64,000 bases of DNA from Planctomycetota bacterium (GCA_022566535.1 JADFIR010000003.1:62001-126000), one strand, 5' to 3'; positions 23,280-32,944 are shown, counted from the stretch's first letter. Notes: a model not told the origin generated them from the sequence alone. Numbers and translations are program-made.

Positions 23280-24866
23280 GTGCCTTGCCTGAAACGAATC
23301 GTTTCGACCGGCTGTGTCGTGTTGATGTCGGTGGGAGTTGGCGCGTCGATCGCCTCCGCTGCGGTCGATTCCGATCGAGTCGCGGCGCCAGTATGGGGGC
23401 CGGATGTTTTCGGCGGATATGCATCAACGCACATCATCGTTCAGCTCGAGCCTGGGATCGAGCCTGGCCGGCTGGGCGACGGCCGGTTGACTTTGCTTGG
23501 GGTCGGCGAGCAGCAGCACCAGCCGCCGGGGCTGCGCGGTCCCGCCGGCGCCGGCGCCGCGACTGTCCAGGCCGCCGACATGATCGCCGCTGCGCTTCAG
23601 AGGTGGAACGCTGAATTGATCACCCCGGCATTGACGACCCAGCCGGCCAATCGACAACTCGCCGCACAGATCGGACTTGATCGGTATTACAAGATTCATG
23701 TGCCGCCCGGCACTGACACGCCGGCCATGGCTGCGCAGTTCGCGGGTTTTGTTACGCACATCGAGTCGGCCGAGGTCGATGGCATCGGCGGCATTGCTCA
23801 GACGATTCCGAACGATAATGATTTCGATCTTCAATACGCGCTGCTGAACACCGGGCAGAATGGCGGCATCCCCGATGCCGACATCGACGCCACCGATGCC
23901 TGGGATGAGACGACCGGATCCAATGCGCTGCTCCTGGCTGTGCTGGATGCCGGCATGGATGAGCACGTGGAGTTCGCCGGCCGGCTCGTTGATGGCTGGA
24001 ACACGGTTTCGAACAACGGCGACACCAGCGATTCGTGCGGCTCGCACGGAACCCATGTGGGGGGTATCGCCGCCGCAACCGGGAACAACACTATCGGCAT
24101 TGCCGGCGTCAACTGGGCGGTGCAGGTGATGCCCGTACGCGTGCTCAACGGCTGCCTGGGTTTCGAAGAACACCTTGCCGACGGCATCATTTTCGCCACG
24201 GACAACGGTGCCGACGTGATCAACATGAGCTTGCAGTACTACACTGGGACGAGCGCGCTGCACAGCGCGGTGCTGTACGCCGATTTGTCCGGGGTGGTGC
24301 TGGTGGCCGCGGCGGGCAACTTCAACTCGGTGGTGGCCTACCCCGCGCGGTGGGATGAGACGATCGCCGTCGCCGCCACCGACAACCAGGATCAGCGCTG
24401 GAGCGGGTCCAACCAGGGACCACAACTCACCGTCGCCGCTCCGGGAGACAACATCTGGTCGCTGCTCGATACCACTTCCTATCAATACTTCACCGGCACC
24501 TCGATGGCCACCCCGCATGTGTCGGGACTGGCCACGCTGATGTTGTCGCTCGATGGATCGCTGACGCCCGATGAGGTCCGCGGCATTCTCCAGGCCACGG
24601 CGGATGACGTTGACGCCCCCGGCTTCGACAACAACACCGGTTTCGGCCGGATCAACGCCAACGCGGCGCTGTTGGAAGTGTTGGCCGGGATCAGCATTCC
24701 AGGCGACCTCGACGGCGACGGTGTGGTCGGCGTCCTCGATCTGCTGATCCTGCTGACCGTATGGGGGCCGTGCCCCGATCCGCCCGATGAATGCCCGGCC
24801 GATTTGAACGGCGACGGCAGTGTCGGCATCCTCGACCTGCTCACACTCCTGGCCTACTGGGGGTGA
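23280..24866 (+). CDS. Secreted subtilisin-like S8 peptidase with dockerin-like C-terminal repeats
   Basis: 528 residues from GTG 23280. AAGGAG (23266-23271) is 8 bases upstream and this start gives a clean signal peptide (basic 'CLKRIV', hydrophobic core, 'IASA' cleavage site). An inhibitor-like propeptide precedes the catalytic domain. Triad: Asp223 in 'LLAVLDAGMDEH', His256 in 'CGSHGTHVGGIAA', Ser408 in 'GTSMATPHVSGLA'. The last 55 residues are two dockerin-like units ('DLDGDGVVGVLDLLILLTVW' and 'NGDGSVGILDLLTLLAYWG'), with calcium-loop Asp residues. The tail is shared with five other genes nearby and probably attaches or sorts the protein at the cell surface. Confidence 0.92.
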   Translation: MPCLKRIVSTGCVVLMSVGVGASIASAAVDSDRVAAPVWGPDVFGGYASTHIIVQLEPGIEPGRLGDGRLTLLGVGEQQHQPPGLRGPAGAGAATVQAADMIAAALQRWNAELITPALTTQPANRQLAAQIGLDRYYKIHVPPGTDTPAMAAQFAGFVTHIESAEVDGIGGIAQTIPNDNDFDLQYALLNTGQNGGIPDADIDATDAWDETTGSNALLLAVLDAGMDEHVEFAGRLVDGWNTVSNNGDTSDSCGSHGTHVGGIAAATGNNTIGIAGVNWAVQVMPVRVLNGCLGFEEHLADGIIFATDNGADVINMSLQYYTGTSALHSAVLYADLSGVVLVAAAGNFNSVVAYPARWDETIAVAATDNQDQRWSGSNQGPQLTVAAPGDNIWSLLDTTSYQYFTGTSMATPHVSGLATLMLSLDGSLTPDEVRGILQATADDVDAPGFDNNTGFGRINANAALLEVLAGISIPGDLDGDGVVGVLDLLILLTVWGPCPDPPDECPADLNGDGSVGILDLLTLLAYWG

Positions 24867-24937
24867 GTTGCGCCGCCACGGACTCACGCCGCAGCCGTTG
24901 CTCGAGGATTGCTGGGGGCCGATTTTGCAAGTCCCGC

Positions 24938-24966
24938 TTGGCTTTTCCGGCTCGACGGTACATAAT
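24938..24966 (+). promoter_or_regulatory. Sigma-70-like promoter of the choice-of-anchor-B gene
   Basis: TTGGCT (24938-24943), a 17-base spacer and CATAAT (24961-24966) form a good match to the vegetative consensus, about 94 bases before the ATG at 25060. Not experimentally known; sequence match only. Confidence 0.5.
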
Positions 24967-25059
24967 GAGTGTGGTTGTTCGCCCCGGTGACCTCGCAGCG
25001 TCAGCTCGCAGGACCCCGCAACCTCGTCTGCCTAACCCGACCACGGCCAGGAGGAAATC

Positions 25060-26331
25060 ATGACATCGGGCCCAATGAACAGCGGTTGTGTGTTGGCCGG
25101 CTGGGCCTGCGTCGCCCTGCTCACGGCCATGCCTGCCTCCGCGGGATTTCCGGCGAAGAACGTTTCACTTTATGCCCACCTGTCCGTGCAGGATTTCAAC
25201 GCCGAGTTCGCGGAGGACTGCTGGGGCTACGTGTCACCTTCAGGACGGGAGTACGCGATCATTGGCCTATCGACCGGTACGGGTTTTGTCGAGATCACCG
25301 ATCCGACGAACCCGGCCATCATCGATGTGGTGCTGACGCCGAACCAGGGTCGGGACATGAAGGTCTTTGGGCACTATGTCTACAGCAGCTCCGACGCCGG
25401 CCCGTTCCACATCATCGACGTGGAGGAAATTGACCACGGCAACGTCACACTGGTCAATACGCTCGAGGGCGGGACGCACAATATCGCGATCAACGAACAA
25501 AGCGGCTTCCTTTACCTGAGCCTCGGCGGACCGATGGTTGTGGTGAGCCTCGCCGACCCCGTCAATCCCGAACTGGTGGCGATCTGGGAGGGTCAGGCCC
25601 ATGACGCCCAGGTCGTGACCTATACCGAGGGGCCATACGCCGGGCGCGAAATCGCCTTCCTCTTCGCCGGGTCTTCGCACAACGTGGACATCGTCGATGT
25701 CACCGACAAGTCCGACCTGTTCCTGGTGGGAAGTACGACGTATCCAAACGCCGCCTATACCCATCAGGGATGGCTTTCTGCGGACCGAAGATACCTCTAT
25801 GTCAGCGACGAGCTGGACGATATCCAGCGGACGAACATCTTAGACGTGAGCGATCTGTCGAACCCGTTTCCGGTCGGCGAGTTCACGACCGGGCTGCCCT
25901 CCACGGACCACAATCTGTATGTTCGCGACGGTTTCGTGTTCGAAGCCAATTACACAAGCGGCCTGCGCGTCTTCAACGCCTGCGATCCGGTCAATCCGGT
26001 TGAAGTTGGGTTCTTCGACACATACCCGGCCAACGACGATCCCGGCTTCAGCGGGGCCTGGTCCTCCTATCCTTTCTTTCCCAGCGGGACGGTGATCGTC
26101 AGCGACCGCAGCGGCGGGCTGTTTATCCTGGATGTGAGCGCGGCGCTCGCTGTCGGCGACTGCTGTCCCGCCGACCTGGACGACGATGGCAACGTCGGCA
26201 TCCTCGACCTGCTTTCGCTGCTCGCCGCTTGGGGCCCCAACCTCGGGCACCCAGCCGACTTCGACGGCGACGGCGCCGTCGGCATCACCGACCTGCTCAC
26301 CCTGCTGGCCGATTGGGGCCCGTGCCCGTAA
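25060..26331 (+). CDS. Secreted LVIVD-type beta-propeller ('choice-of-anchor B'), dockerin-like tail
   Basis: 423 residues; AGGAGGAAATC directly precedes the ATG. Signal peptide about 1-28 ('LAGWACVALLTAMPASA'). The body is a propeller of LVIVD-like blades ('GFVEITDPTNPAIIDVVL', 'HNVDIVDVTDKSDLFLVGS', 'TNILDVSDLSNPFPVGEF', 'LRVFNACDPVNPVEVGFF'), the family called choice-of-anchor B in planctomycetes and marine bacteria. It ends in two dockerin-like units ('DDDGNVGILDLLSLLAAW', 'DGDGAVGITDLLTLLADW'). No catalytic role is known; a surface binding protein is likely. A sigma-70-like promoter lies upstream. Confidence 0.88.
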   Translation: MTSGPMNSGCVLAGWACVALLTAMPASAGFPAKNVSLYAHLSVQDFNAEFAEDCWGYVSPSGREYAIIGLSTGTGFVEITDPTNPAIIDVVLTPNQGRDMKVFGHYVYSSSDAGPFHIIDVEEIDHGNVTLVNTLEGGTHNIAINEQSGFLYLSLGGPMVVVSLADPVNPELVAIWEGQAHDAQVVTYTEGPYAGREIAFLFAGSSHNVDIVDVTDKSDLFLVGSTTYPNAAYTHQGWLSADRRYLYVSDELDDIQRTNILDVSDLSNPFPVGEFTTGLPSTDHNLYVRDGFVFEANYTSGLRVFNACDPVNPVEVGFFDTYPANDDPGFSGAWSSYPFFPSGTVIVSDRSGGLFILDVSAALAVGDCCPADLDDDGNVGILDLLSLLAAWGPNLGHPADFDGDGAVGITDLLTLLADWGPCP

Positions 26332-26394
26332 GCGCTCCGATCGAAACACTCTACGCCCGTGCAAAATGCCCTGCGGGGCGATGACAATCTGTCT

Positions 26395-26576
26395 CCACCC
26401 CTGCCAAGCGGCCCGACAGAGCCTCCAGGCGGTCGTCTTGGGGCACGCCGCGGCGGGTCACCGTCGATTCCGCTCAGTTGCAATCGGCTGGAACTTGGGT
26501 TTCCGGGGGGCGGTTACACTCGTGCTCGGAAAGCTCGGCGATGAAGCCGGGCGAAGGTCAAATGTGAAATGTCGGC
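26395..26576 (+). repeat. Promoter/leader-like repeat, copy D of 7 (long form)
   Basis: A long copy that shares about 60 extra bases on its left with copy G (CCACCCCTGCC, then CGACAGRGCCTCCAGG). The core has GGAACTT, a 17-base spacer and TTACACT (26514-26520), then the hairpin GCTCGGC-gatgaa-GCCGGGC (26533-26552) and GTCAAATGTGAAATGTCGG. It lies 33 bases before the zinc-ribbon membrane protein start and 63 bases after the choice-of-anchor-B gene. Confidence 0.85.
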
Positions 26577-26608
26577 TAAACTGACCCGATGTTTGCCTTG
26601 GTGGATTG

Positions 26609-27892
26609 ATGGGCAATCAGGTGACGCACGCGGAGGACGGGGGCGGCGCGACCGCTGATCTGCACTGCGTGCGATGCGGCTATCATCTGCGCGGGCTCGC
26701 GGAGGACGGAACGTGCCCCGAGTGTGGGACCGCGGTTGCACGTTCAATGCGCGGCGACTTGCTCTCGGCGGCCGACCCGGCCTGGCTGCGGCGCATATAC
26801 CGCGGCCACCTCTACATCGTGATCGGATGCGCGGTGTTCCTGCTCAACATACCGCTCTACTGGATGTCTGGGACCCTTATGCCCACATATTTCTTTAAGG
26901 TTTCAGAGGTAGTCGTCCCCCTCTTATTTCTGGGGATCGTCCTCGTCGGTGTGATTCTGGTCACGACGCTTGATCCACGCCTGTCGCTGACCGAGCAGCC
27001 GGTCGGATTGCGGCGGATCACGCGGGGGGCTGCCATCGGCGCGCTCGGCGTGCAGTCGTTGCGCTATGCCATGGAGTGCTCCAGTGGCACGGCCACGGGG
27101 TTCGTTTCTCTTTTCTCTAGCGCGCTGCCCTGGGGCGGTCGTGTCCTGTTGGTCTTTACCGTCGTTGCCGTCACGTTCTATTTCTCGCGCCTGGCCGAGC
27201 GGATGCCCGATCGGACGCTGGCGCGCCGGATCTGGGTGACGGCTCGAAACGCCGGTATCTGCTTCGCACTGTTCTTTGGGATGAGGGTCATTGATGCCAA
27301 AGTGACGATATTCGACGAATTTATTACCTTGGGCTGTTTCGACGGCATTCTCTCGCTGGCCGCCTTCGTCTACATGTTCGTCTTGATCGGCACGTGGTGG
27401 TCGTTTCGCAAGAACTTCAAGCGGTATCTGGCCGAGGCGCAGCGCCGTGAAGCGCCGGGGGAGCGACGGCGCTACATGTCGGAGATTGACCCAAGCCACA
27501 AGGATCGGGCGCTCGGATTTCTGTTTCTAGCGCTGCTGTGGGTAGTGACCGTGATCCTGCTGTGGTGTCTACCCTACCCGCACAAGGTTGAGGGCGTACT
27601 AGACAGCACCCAGTTCGGCCTTCTGCGCTGGGCGGAAGTGGATGCGTCGACACGCCAGAAAGAGATTCATCCCGTTGGATTGACAGCAACGATCACGATG
27701 TTCGTGGTGGCGACCGCGTGGATCATGTTTGCTGGCGGGAGAATCTGGCGGAATACCGCGCTGCGGTGGAAGTGCCGCAACTGCGGATACTGCGGATACA
27801 ACGTCTTGAAAGGATTCCCCGACTTGGGGTGCCCGGAATGTGGCGAGCTGCTGCCAAACCTACGAAAAAGCCCCTGGGCGTTTTGGCGATAG
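26609..27892 (+). CDS. Multi-pass membrane protein flanked by two zinc ribbons
   Basis: 427 residues. The N-terminal ribbon 'CVRCGYHLRGLAEDGTCPEC' and the C-terminal ribbon 'CRNCGYCGYNVLKGF' with 'CPECGELL' bracket about eight hydrophobic helices. The CxxCGYxLxGL...CPECG ribbon is very common in planctomycete membrane proteins of unknown role. Start ATG 26609 is preceded by TTG in frame, with no strong ribosome site. It lies behind promoter-like repeat D. The next gene is separated by repeat E, so it is probably monocistronic. Confidence 0.8.
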   Translation: MGNQVTHAEDGGGATADLHCVRCGYHLRGLAEDGTCPECGTAVARSMRGDLLSAADPAWLRRIYRGHLYIVIGCAVFLLNIPLYWMSGTLMPTYFFKVSEVVVPLLFLGIVLVGVILVTTLDPRLSLTEQPVGLRRITRGAAIGALGVQSLRYAMECSSGTATGFVSLFSSALPWGGRVLLVFTVVAVTFYFSRLAERMPDRTLARRIWVTARNAGICFALFFGMRVIDAKVTIFDEFITLGCFDGILSLAAFVYMFVLIGTWWSFRKNFKRYLAEAQRREAPGERRRYMSEIDPSHKDRALGFLFLALLWVVTVILLWCLPYPHKVEGVLDSTQFGLLRWAEVDASTRQKEIHPVGLTATITMFVVATAWIMFAGGRIWRNTALRWKCRNCGYCGYNVLKGFPDLGCPECGELLPNLRKSPWAFWR

Positions 27893-27984
27893 GCGTTACC
27901 TCGGCGTCTTGCGCTTTCTAGTCCTGCACTTCGTGGTGCGGGGCGTGGGGAAGGAAAACGAAAGGGAAACGGGACAGGTACGTT

Positions 27985-28113
27985 CGGCCCGTCACCGTCG
28001 ATTGCGGACAGAAGCAAGCGACTGGAACTTGGGTTTCCGGGGGGGAGTGTTACACTCGTGGTCGGAAAGCTCGGCGGTGGAGCCAGGCGTTGGTCAAATA
28101 GGAAATGCCGGGT
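27985..28113 (+). repeat. Promoter/leader-like repeat, copy E of 7
   Basis: GTCACCGTCGATT head, GGAACTT, a 19-base G-rich spacer and TTACACT (about 28050-28056). The GCTCGGC-ggtgga-GCCAGGC hairpin has the same single mismatch as copy B, so copies B and E are probably close relatives. GTCAAATAGGAAATGCCGG follows, 18 bases before the VOC gene. Confidence 0.82.
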
Positions 28114-28130
28114 TGAGAGAGGATCGGGGC

Positions 28131-28496
28131 ATGGCAGCGGTACGGTACATCGTCGACGACGTCGACACGGCAATTGAGTTTTACGTATCGAATCTAGGCT
28201 TTCGACTGGAGCAGCAATTCGGGCCGGCGATGGCGATCTTGGAAAGAGGTGACCTAACGCTCTGGGTCGCCGGCCCGAAGGCCTCCGCGTCAAAGCCGAT
28301 GCCCGACGGTTCCAAACCGGTCCCAGGTGGATGGTCTCGATTCGTACTTCTCGTGGATGATCTAGAAGACCTTGTTTCCCGACTGAAACAGGATGGTGTG
28401 CGGTTCAAGAACGACATTTTGGCAGGTCCGGGTGGCAAACAGATTCTCTGCCTAGATCCGTCGGGTAATGTCGTAGAACTCTTCCAGCCGGCCTGA
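28131..28496 (+). CDS. Glyoxalase/VOC superfamily protein
   Basis: 121 residues, one complete VOC (vicinal oxygen chelate) module of two beta-alpha-beta-beta-beta units: 'AVRYIVDDVDTAIEFYVSNL' at the N terminus and 'LCLDPSGNVVELFQPA' at the C terminus, which contains the conserved Glu metal ligand. The usual first-strand His is absent ('RYIVDD'). It may be a dioxygenase-like enzyme or a resistance/binding protein; substrate unknown. Start ATG 28131 fits the family N terminus and GAGAGGA lies 7 bases upstream. It sits directly behind promoter-like repeat E. Confidence 0.85.
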   Translation: MAAVRYIVDDVDTAIEFYVSNLGFRLEQQFGPAMAILERGDLTLWVAGPKASASKPMPDGSKPVPGGWSRFVLLVDDLEDLVSRLKQDGVRFKNDILAGPGGKQILCLDPSGNVVELFQPA

Positions 28497-28695
28497 TCTT
28501 CGCTTCGAGGGTGTCCCCGGCCTGCAGGAATGATCGGCACGTCGTTTGCTTTTTCGATTCAGCGTGCCGATATCCCCGCTCTGCAGATTTCCGCAGAGCA
28601 TGGCCCACGACCCATGCTCAACGAAATTCTGTTCAATCAACTGTTATGTGGCGTATGGCTAAAAGGAACTTACTACAGCAGAAAAGGAGGCAACC

Positions 28696-29319
28696 ATGGG
28701 AAACATAAGCCTGGTCAGAGTCGGCGGTGTATGTGCCATACTGTCAGTGGTCAGTGGCATTATGGGGCGCATCTCTTTTGGGAATGAGTGGCTCGCGTCA
28801 CGAGGGGTGGATACCCTCATCACTGGCCACTGGTTCGATTCCCTGGGCGGTTTGCTCTTCATGGTCGCGGCTTTGGGGTTCTACCGGGCCCTGCGCCAGG
28901 CTGGACCTCTGGCATTGATAGCGGTGGTGGCCTCCCTCACCGGTGGCATCTTTCTTTTTTTCCATGGGTTCATCCGATTGGGTATTGCCTACGAACTGGT
29001 GGCGCCGGGTATCACGGACGCCCTCAGCAAAACAGGCTGGCTAGCCGCGGGCGTAGGGGCCGTGCTTGTCTTCTTCATCGGGGTACCCCTCTTCAGTTTC
29101 GCTATTCTAAGGACGTCGGTGGTGCCCAAGTGGACCGGCTGGCTGGGCGTGATAGCTACCCTGGGATTTTGCTTGATGGCATTGTTGCCGCTTGTCTTTT
29201 CTATGGCGACACCCTGGTTTTTATCCAGGGTCTTCCTGGTGTGGTTGTTAGCCATGGGAGTGGTCCTGTTGCGGCTGAAGGAGCCTGTGGCACCGGATTC
29301 TGTGGCGTCGGTGGATTAG
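28696..29319 (+). CDS. Six-helix membrane protein of unknown function
   Basis: 207 residues with about six hydrophobic helices; 'SLVRVGGVCAILSVVSGIMG' at the N terminus resembles DUF4386-like multi-pass proteins but I do not assign it. AAAAGGAGG lies 6 bases before the ATG, the strongest ribosome site in the region. The gene and its 5' flank are less GC-rich and richer in A-tracts than neighbours, suggesting acquisition by transfer. It is followed directly by promoter-like repeat F. Confidence 0.65.
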   Translation: MGNISLVRVGGVCAILSVVSGIMGRISFGNEWLASRGVDTLITGHWFDSLGGLLFMVAALGFYRALRQAGPLALIAVVASLTGGIFLFFHGFIRLGIAYELVAPGITDALSKTGWLAAGVGAVLVFFIGVPLFSFAILRTSVVPKWTGWLGVIATLGFCLMALLPLVFSMATPWFLSRVFLVWLLAMGVVLLRLKEPVAPDSVASVD

Positions 29320-29426
29320 AGAACCCTGATGCTGATCCTGAGCACCAGCGGCGATACAGTGTCGTGGTCTACCGGTCGCGACGCGAACCCAGGGGGCGCT
29401 CCGACGGGATTCAATCGTTCGCAGGG

Positions 29427-29560
29427 AAAGTCGCCTATTTCACTACGCTTCCGGCCAGTAGCAAGCGATAAGGAACTTGGGTTTCCGGGGGGCGCGTTAT
29501 ACTCGTGATCGGAAAGCCCGGCGGTGGAGCCGGGCGTTGGTCAAATGGAAAATGTAGGCA
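29427..29560 (+). repeat. Promoter/leader-like repeat, copy F of 7
   Basis: Like copy A, its left end reads GTCGCCTATTTCAC. GGAACTT, an 18-base spacer and TTATACT (a better -10 than in other copies) follow. The hairpin is GCCCGGC-ggtgga-GCCGGGC, a perfect 7-bp stem in which the G-U pair of other copies has become G-C. The next gene starts about 110 bases downstream. Confidence 0.82.
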
Positions 29561-29668
29561 TACGGCACGGTTCAGAAGGACAAGGTGGTCACCGCGAAGT
29601 TCCTCCGGAAGGCTTGATGATCCTGACCCCGACTAGTTCGCCGAGCCGAGCCAGGAATGGAGATATCA

Positions 29669-30100
29669 ATGAGCCTCATGAAACTGTTCGTTCTCATCGT
29701 TCTGATGGGGCTCGGGCTGGCGGGATGTAACGCGCCCCGCACGTCGAGCCCGCCAACGGAACTCAAGCTGGAGAACTTATTGAGAATGCCGCTCGCCGAC
29801 GAGTTCATACCCGACCGAGAGATCGTCGTCAGCTACGTAGAGATTCCCCCCAACCTCACGATGGACAGGCACTGGCATCCGGGGGAAGAGTTTCATTACT
29901 ACCTGGAGGATGAAGTCACGATCGCGATCGACGGAGAGCGTTCGATCATCGGCACTCCGGGCACGGTGGGCCACGTCCCGTTTGAAAAGATGCACACTGC
30001 TATCACCTCAGATCAGGGCGCGAGGATTCTGGTTTTCCGCGTCCACACGGCGGGCATGCCCATCCGTTACCTCGAAACAGGCGCCACGGCCGATGAGTAG
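29669..30100 (+). CDS. Cupin-domain lipoprotein
   Basis: 143 residues from ATG 29669 (GGAG at 29659-29662). Signal peptide with lipobox 'LMGLGLAGC' (Cys18 becomes lipidated), then a single cupin barrel: 'MDRHWHPGEEFHYYLEDEVT' holds the HxH...E metal motif and 'KMHTAITSDQGARILVFRV' the second His. Such small cupins bind a metal and may be dioxygenase-like or sugar-binding; the substrate is not known. It is anchored in the outer or cytoplasmic membrane and lies behind promoter-like repeat F. Confidence 0.85.
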   Translation: MSLMKLFVLIVLMGLGLAGCNAPRTSSPPTELKLENLLRMPLADEFIPDREIVVSYVEIPPNLTMDRHWHPGEEFHYYLEDEVTIAIDGERSIIGTPGTVGHVPFEKMHTAITSDQGARILVFRVHTAGMPIRYLETGATADE

Positions 30101-30203
30101 AATATCTGGCGGAAACGCCCTTCCTATACGCACGAGGACTTAGGAGACTGTTGACTACAGGCACGCCAGCTGTGTCAAAATCCCACGTTGGTGGATGTGA
30201 GCA

Positions 30204-30254
30204 GGCACAGTCGGCATCCTCGACCCGCTGACCTTGTTGGCCAATTGGGGTTGA
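30204..30254 (+). pseudogene. Orphan dockerin-like tail (16 residues)
   Basis: The frame reads 'GTVGILDPLTLLANWG' followed by TGA, the exact C-terminal end used by neighbouring surface proteins. A stop lies two codons upstream of the match, so only the last half-unit of a deleted gene remains. It marks loss of one more dockerin-like protein from this block. Confidence 0.7.
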
Positions 30255-30383
30255 ACCGACGATTCACCGGGGATACCTTACGAGGGAAGCCCGCAGCGGA
30301 AGCGCCCGGCGCAAGCCATCGGGACGGCGCACAACCGCTGTTGGTGCGTCCTCGTCGGCTCTGGTCCAAGCGGGAGGAAGACC

Positions 30384-32915
30384 ATGCATCGACGCGCGTT
30401 GGCGGTTGGTTTGCTGAGCGTGGCGGTATCGCTTGGAGGCCGAAATCCCGCTCCATCGCAACCGCCTCCACAGGGGGTCTCGCCCGAGGCGAGCCGCGAG
30501 CCGGTTATCACCATGTTCAATGCACCGCGCCGTGTCGCACGACCCCGCAGTTCCTCCGAAGGCGCGGTGGCCGGAGCGGCACCGGAGGTCACCTTCCTGA
30601 GCACCAATGATGACCCCGAAGGCGACATGCCGCGCAATGTTGTTATTACGCCCGACGGCTCGACCGCGATCATCGTCAATCGCGACACGGACAACCTGAC
30701 CTTCTTCGACCTGGCGACCCAGACGATCACCCATACCGTGGGCTTGGAGGATTTTCCGGTTGACGTGGCGGTGACGGCCGACGGCCAATACGCCGTGGCG
30801 CCCAACGTCTTTAGCAACTCGGTGTCGGTCGTGCACATCGCCTCTCACACCGTCGCGGCTCATGTGCCCATCACCGGCGAGCAACCGTACCGCGTGGCCG
30901 TTACGCCGGGCAGCCGATTCGTCGTGGTGGGCGTGATCAATGACGCCGTGAACTCGTCCTTCTCCGTGGTCGACTTGGTCACGCTCAGCGAAGAGCTGTC
31001 ATTCCCAAGCGCTGGGCAGGGGGTGTTCGGCGGGTTCTTCACGCCCGAGCCGGGGATCTTCGGCAATATCTTTACACAGTTTGCCCTGACGCCGGACGGG
31101 TCAACGATTGTCCTGCCCGACCGTGGCGGCGCCCGCGTGGTGCTGTATGACCGCACCACCGGGACCGAGCTGGCGGACCTGCCCACGGCCGGTCTCCCCA
31201 CCGCCGTGGATGTCAGCAATGACGGAACGCTCGCCGTGGTGAGCCATGAAGGCGCCACCAGGCGCATTACGGTGATTGACCTGGGGCAACTGAGCATCAG
31301 CGACGAGCTGACGACCACGGCCGACCTCTTCAACCAGATCATTCGCATCACTCCGGACAACTCGTACGCCATCGCCGCGATCCTCAACAACGTCATCTTC
31401 GTCAACCTCTCCACCGGCGCGACCACCGCGACGTTGGCCACCGGCACCGTCGGCGACATCGAGCTGTCCTTCGACGGGCAGTACGCGTTCGTTTCGAACT
31501 TCAACGCACGCGTGATCGACATCTCGTCGCAGGCGATCGTGGACACGATCACGTTCGCTTCCTGCTATGACGCGGCGACCAGTCCGACCGAGTTGCGGGC
31601 CGTCGCGCTGAACAACCGCTTCCGTGAGGACGTGCATCTGTACGACATCGCTGGGGCGAGCGGATTCTTCGAGGGAAGCGCGCCAAGCGGCGAGGTGCCG
31701 GAGGGTGACGCCACTCGAACGCTCGCCATCACGCCCGACGGCGACATCGCCGTGGCGGTCAACAACACCTCCGACAATGCGTCGATCATCGACCTTTCAA
31801 CCTCCACGGTCCGCGCCTACGTGCCCACGGGCCGGCGCTCCCTGGGGGTCGCGGTGACCACAGACGGCCGATACGCGGTCGTGGCCAATGCCAACTCCGA
31901 TACCGTTTCGGTCATCGATCTCACGACCGACACGCGCGTGGCGAACCTGTCCGTTGGCTCCCGGCCGGCCGAAGTGCGCATTTCGCCGGACGGCCAGCGG
32001 GCGTATGTGACGACGGTGGCCGGCACCGACCGCGTTCATTTCATCCAGCTCGACGGCGCCGCAAGTACCGTGACCGGCTCGCTCATCACCGGCCAGATGG
32101 GCTCGATCGGCTACACGTACGGCGTCCTCAGCGGCATCGAGCTCAGCCCCGACGGCTCAGTCCTTGCGCTTTGCATCAGCTTCGATGACGAGCTCATGCT
32201 GGTCGATACGCTCAGTCAAACCGAAGTGGCCCGTGTGCCGGTCGGTGATTTCCCCATCCGTGTCGCCTTTTCGCCGGACGGATCGCGCGCGTACGTCGTG
32301 CATTCCTTCAGCGACGATGTCTATGTCGTCAACGTCGCCGGCCCGTTGTCCGACGTCGAGGCGATCGTCGGCGGCATCGACTTCCCGCTCACCGTCAACG
32401 TGGACGACACCGATTCCTACGTCTATGTCGGCAGTTTCAACTTCACCAGCCCGGCGATCAAGGTGATCGAGACGTCGTCGAACACGATTGTTGGCACCGT
32501 GCCGCTCACCGGCCGGCCACGCGCCGCGCACCTTTCCCCCGCGGATGCGATCTTGTATGTCGCGACGACTGAGAGCGAGTTGGTGCGAATCAGCGCCATG
32601 GGGGCCGCCTCGGCCATCATCGATACATTCGCTTTGACCAGCAGTCCGTCGGACATGGCCTTCAATGAGGCGACGAAGCGGGCGGTCATCGCCCAGCCGG
32701 TGCCCGACGGGGTTGACCTCGTCTCCTTCGGTAGCTGCCCGGCCGACCTGAACGGCGATGGCGCCGTCAGCATCCTCGACCTCCTGACATTGCTCGCAGC
32801 GTGGGGCCTGTGTACCGATCCGCCCGCGCCCTGTCCAGCCGACCTCGATGGCGATGGCGCCGTCGGCATCCTCGACCTGCTCATCTTGCTCGCCAACTGG
32901 GGGAAGTGTCAGTGA
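30384..32915 (+). CDS. Secreted YVTN-type beta-propeller with dockerin-like tail
   Basis: 843 residues; GGGAGGAAG lies 4-5 bases before the ATG. A short signal-like N terminus is followed by about 14 YVTN/NHL-like blades in which 'TPDGSTAIIVNRDTDNLTFF', 'TADGQYAVAPNVFSNSVSVV' and 'SPDGSRAYVVHSFSDDVYVV' recur, each with a D-G turn. Enough for two seven-bladed propellers. The tail has two dockerin-like units ('NGDGAVSILDLLTLLAAWG' and 'DGDGAVGILDLLILLANWG'). A surface binding or adhesion role is likely; no enzyme motif is seen. Confidence 0.87.
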   Translation: MHRRALAVGLLSVAVSLGGRNPAPSQPPPQGVSPEASREPVITMFNAPRRVARPRSSSEGAVAGAAPEVTFLSTNDDPEGDMPRNVVITPDGSTAIIVNRDTDNLTFFDLATQTITHTVGLEDFPVDVAVTADGQYAVAPNVFSNSVSVVHIASHTVAAHVPITGEQPYRVAVTPGSRFVVVGVINDAVNSSFSVVDLVTLSEELSFPSAGQGVFGGFFTPEPGIFGNIFTQFALTPDGSTIVLPDRGGARVVLYDRTTGTELADLPTAGLPTAVDVSNDGTLAVVSHEGATRRITVIDLGQLSISDELTTTADLFNQIIRITPDNSYAIAAILNNVIFVNLSTGATTATLATGTVGDIELSFDGQYAFVSNFNARVIDISSQAIVDTITFASCYDAATSPTELRAVALNNRFREDVHLYDIAGASGFFEGSAPSGEVPEGDATRTLAITPDGDIAVAVNNTSDNASIIDLSTSTVRAYVPTGRRSLGVAVTTDGRYAVVANANSDTVSVIDLTTDTRVANLSVGSRPAEVRISPDGQRAYVTTVAGTDRVHFIQLDGAASTVTGSLITGQMGSIGYTYGVLSGIELSPDGSVLALCISFDDELMLVDTLSQTEVARVPVGDFPIRVAFSPDGSRAYVVHSFSDDVYVVNVAGPLSDVEAIVGGIDFPLTVNVDDTDSYVYVGSFNFTSPAIKVIETSSNTIVGTVPLTGRPRAAHLSPADAILYVATTESELVRISAMGAASAIIDTFALTSSPSDMAFNEATKRAVIAQPVPDGVDLVSFGSCPADLNGDGAVSILDLLTLLAAWGLCTDPPAPCPADLDGDGAVGILDLLILLANWGKCQ

Positions 32916-32944
32916 CCGCACGGTCCTCCTGCGCCTAAACCTAC

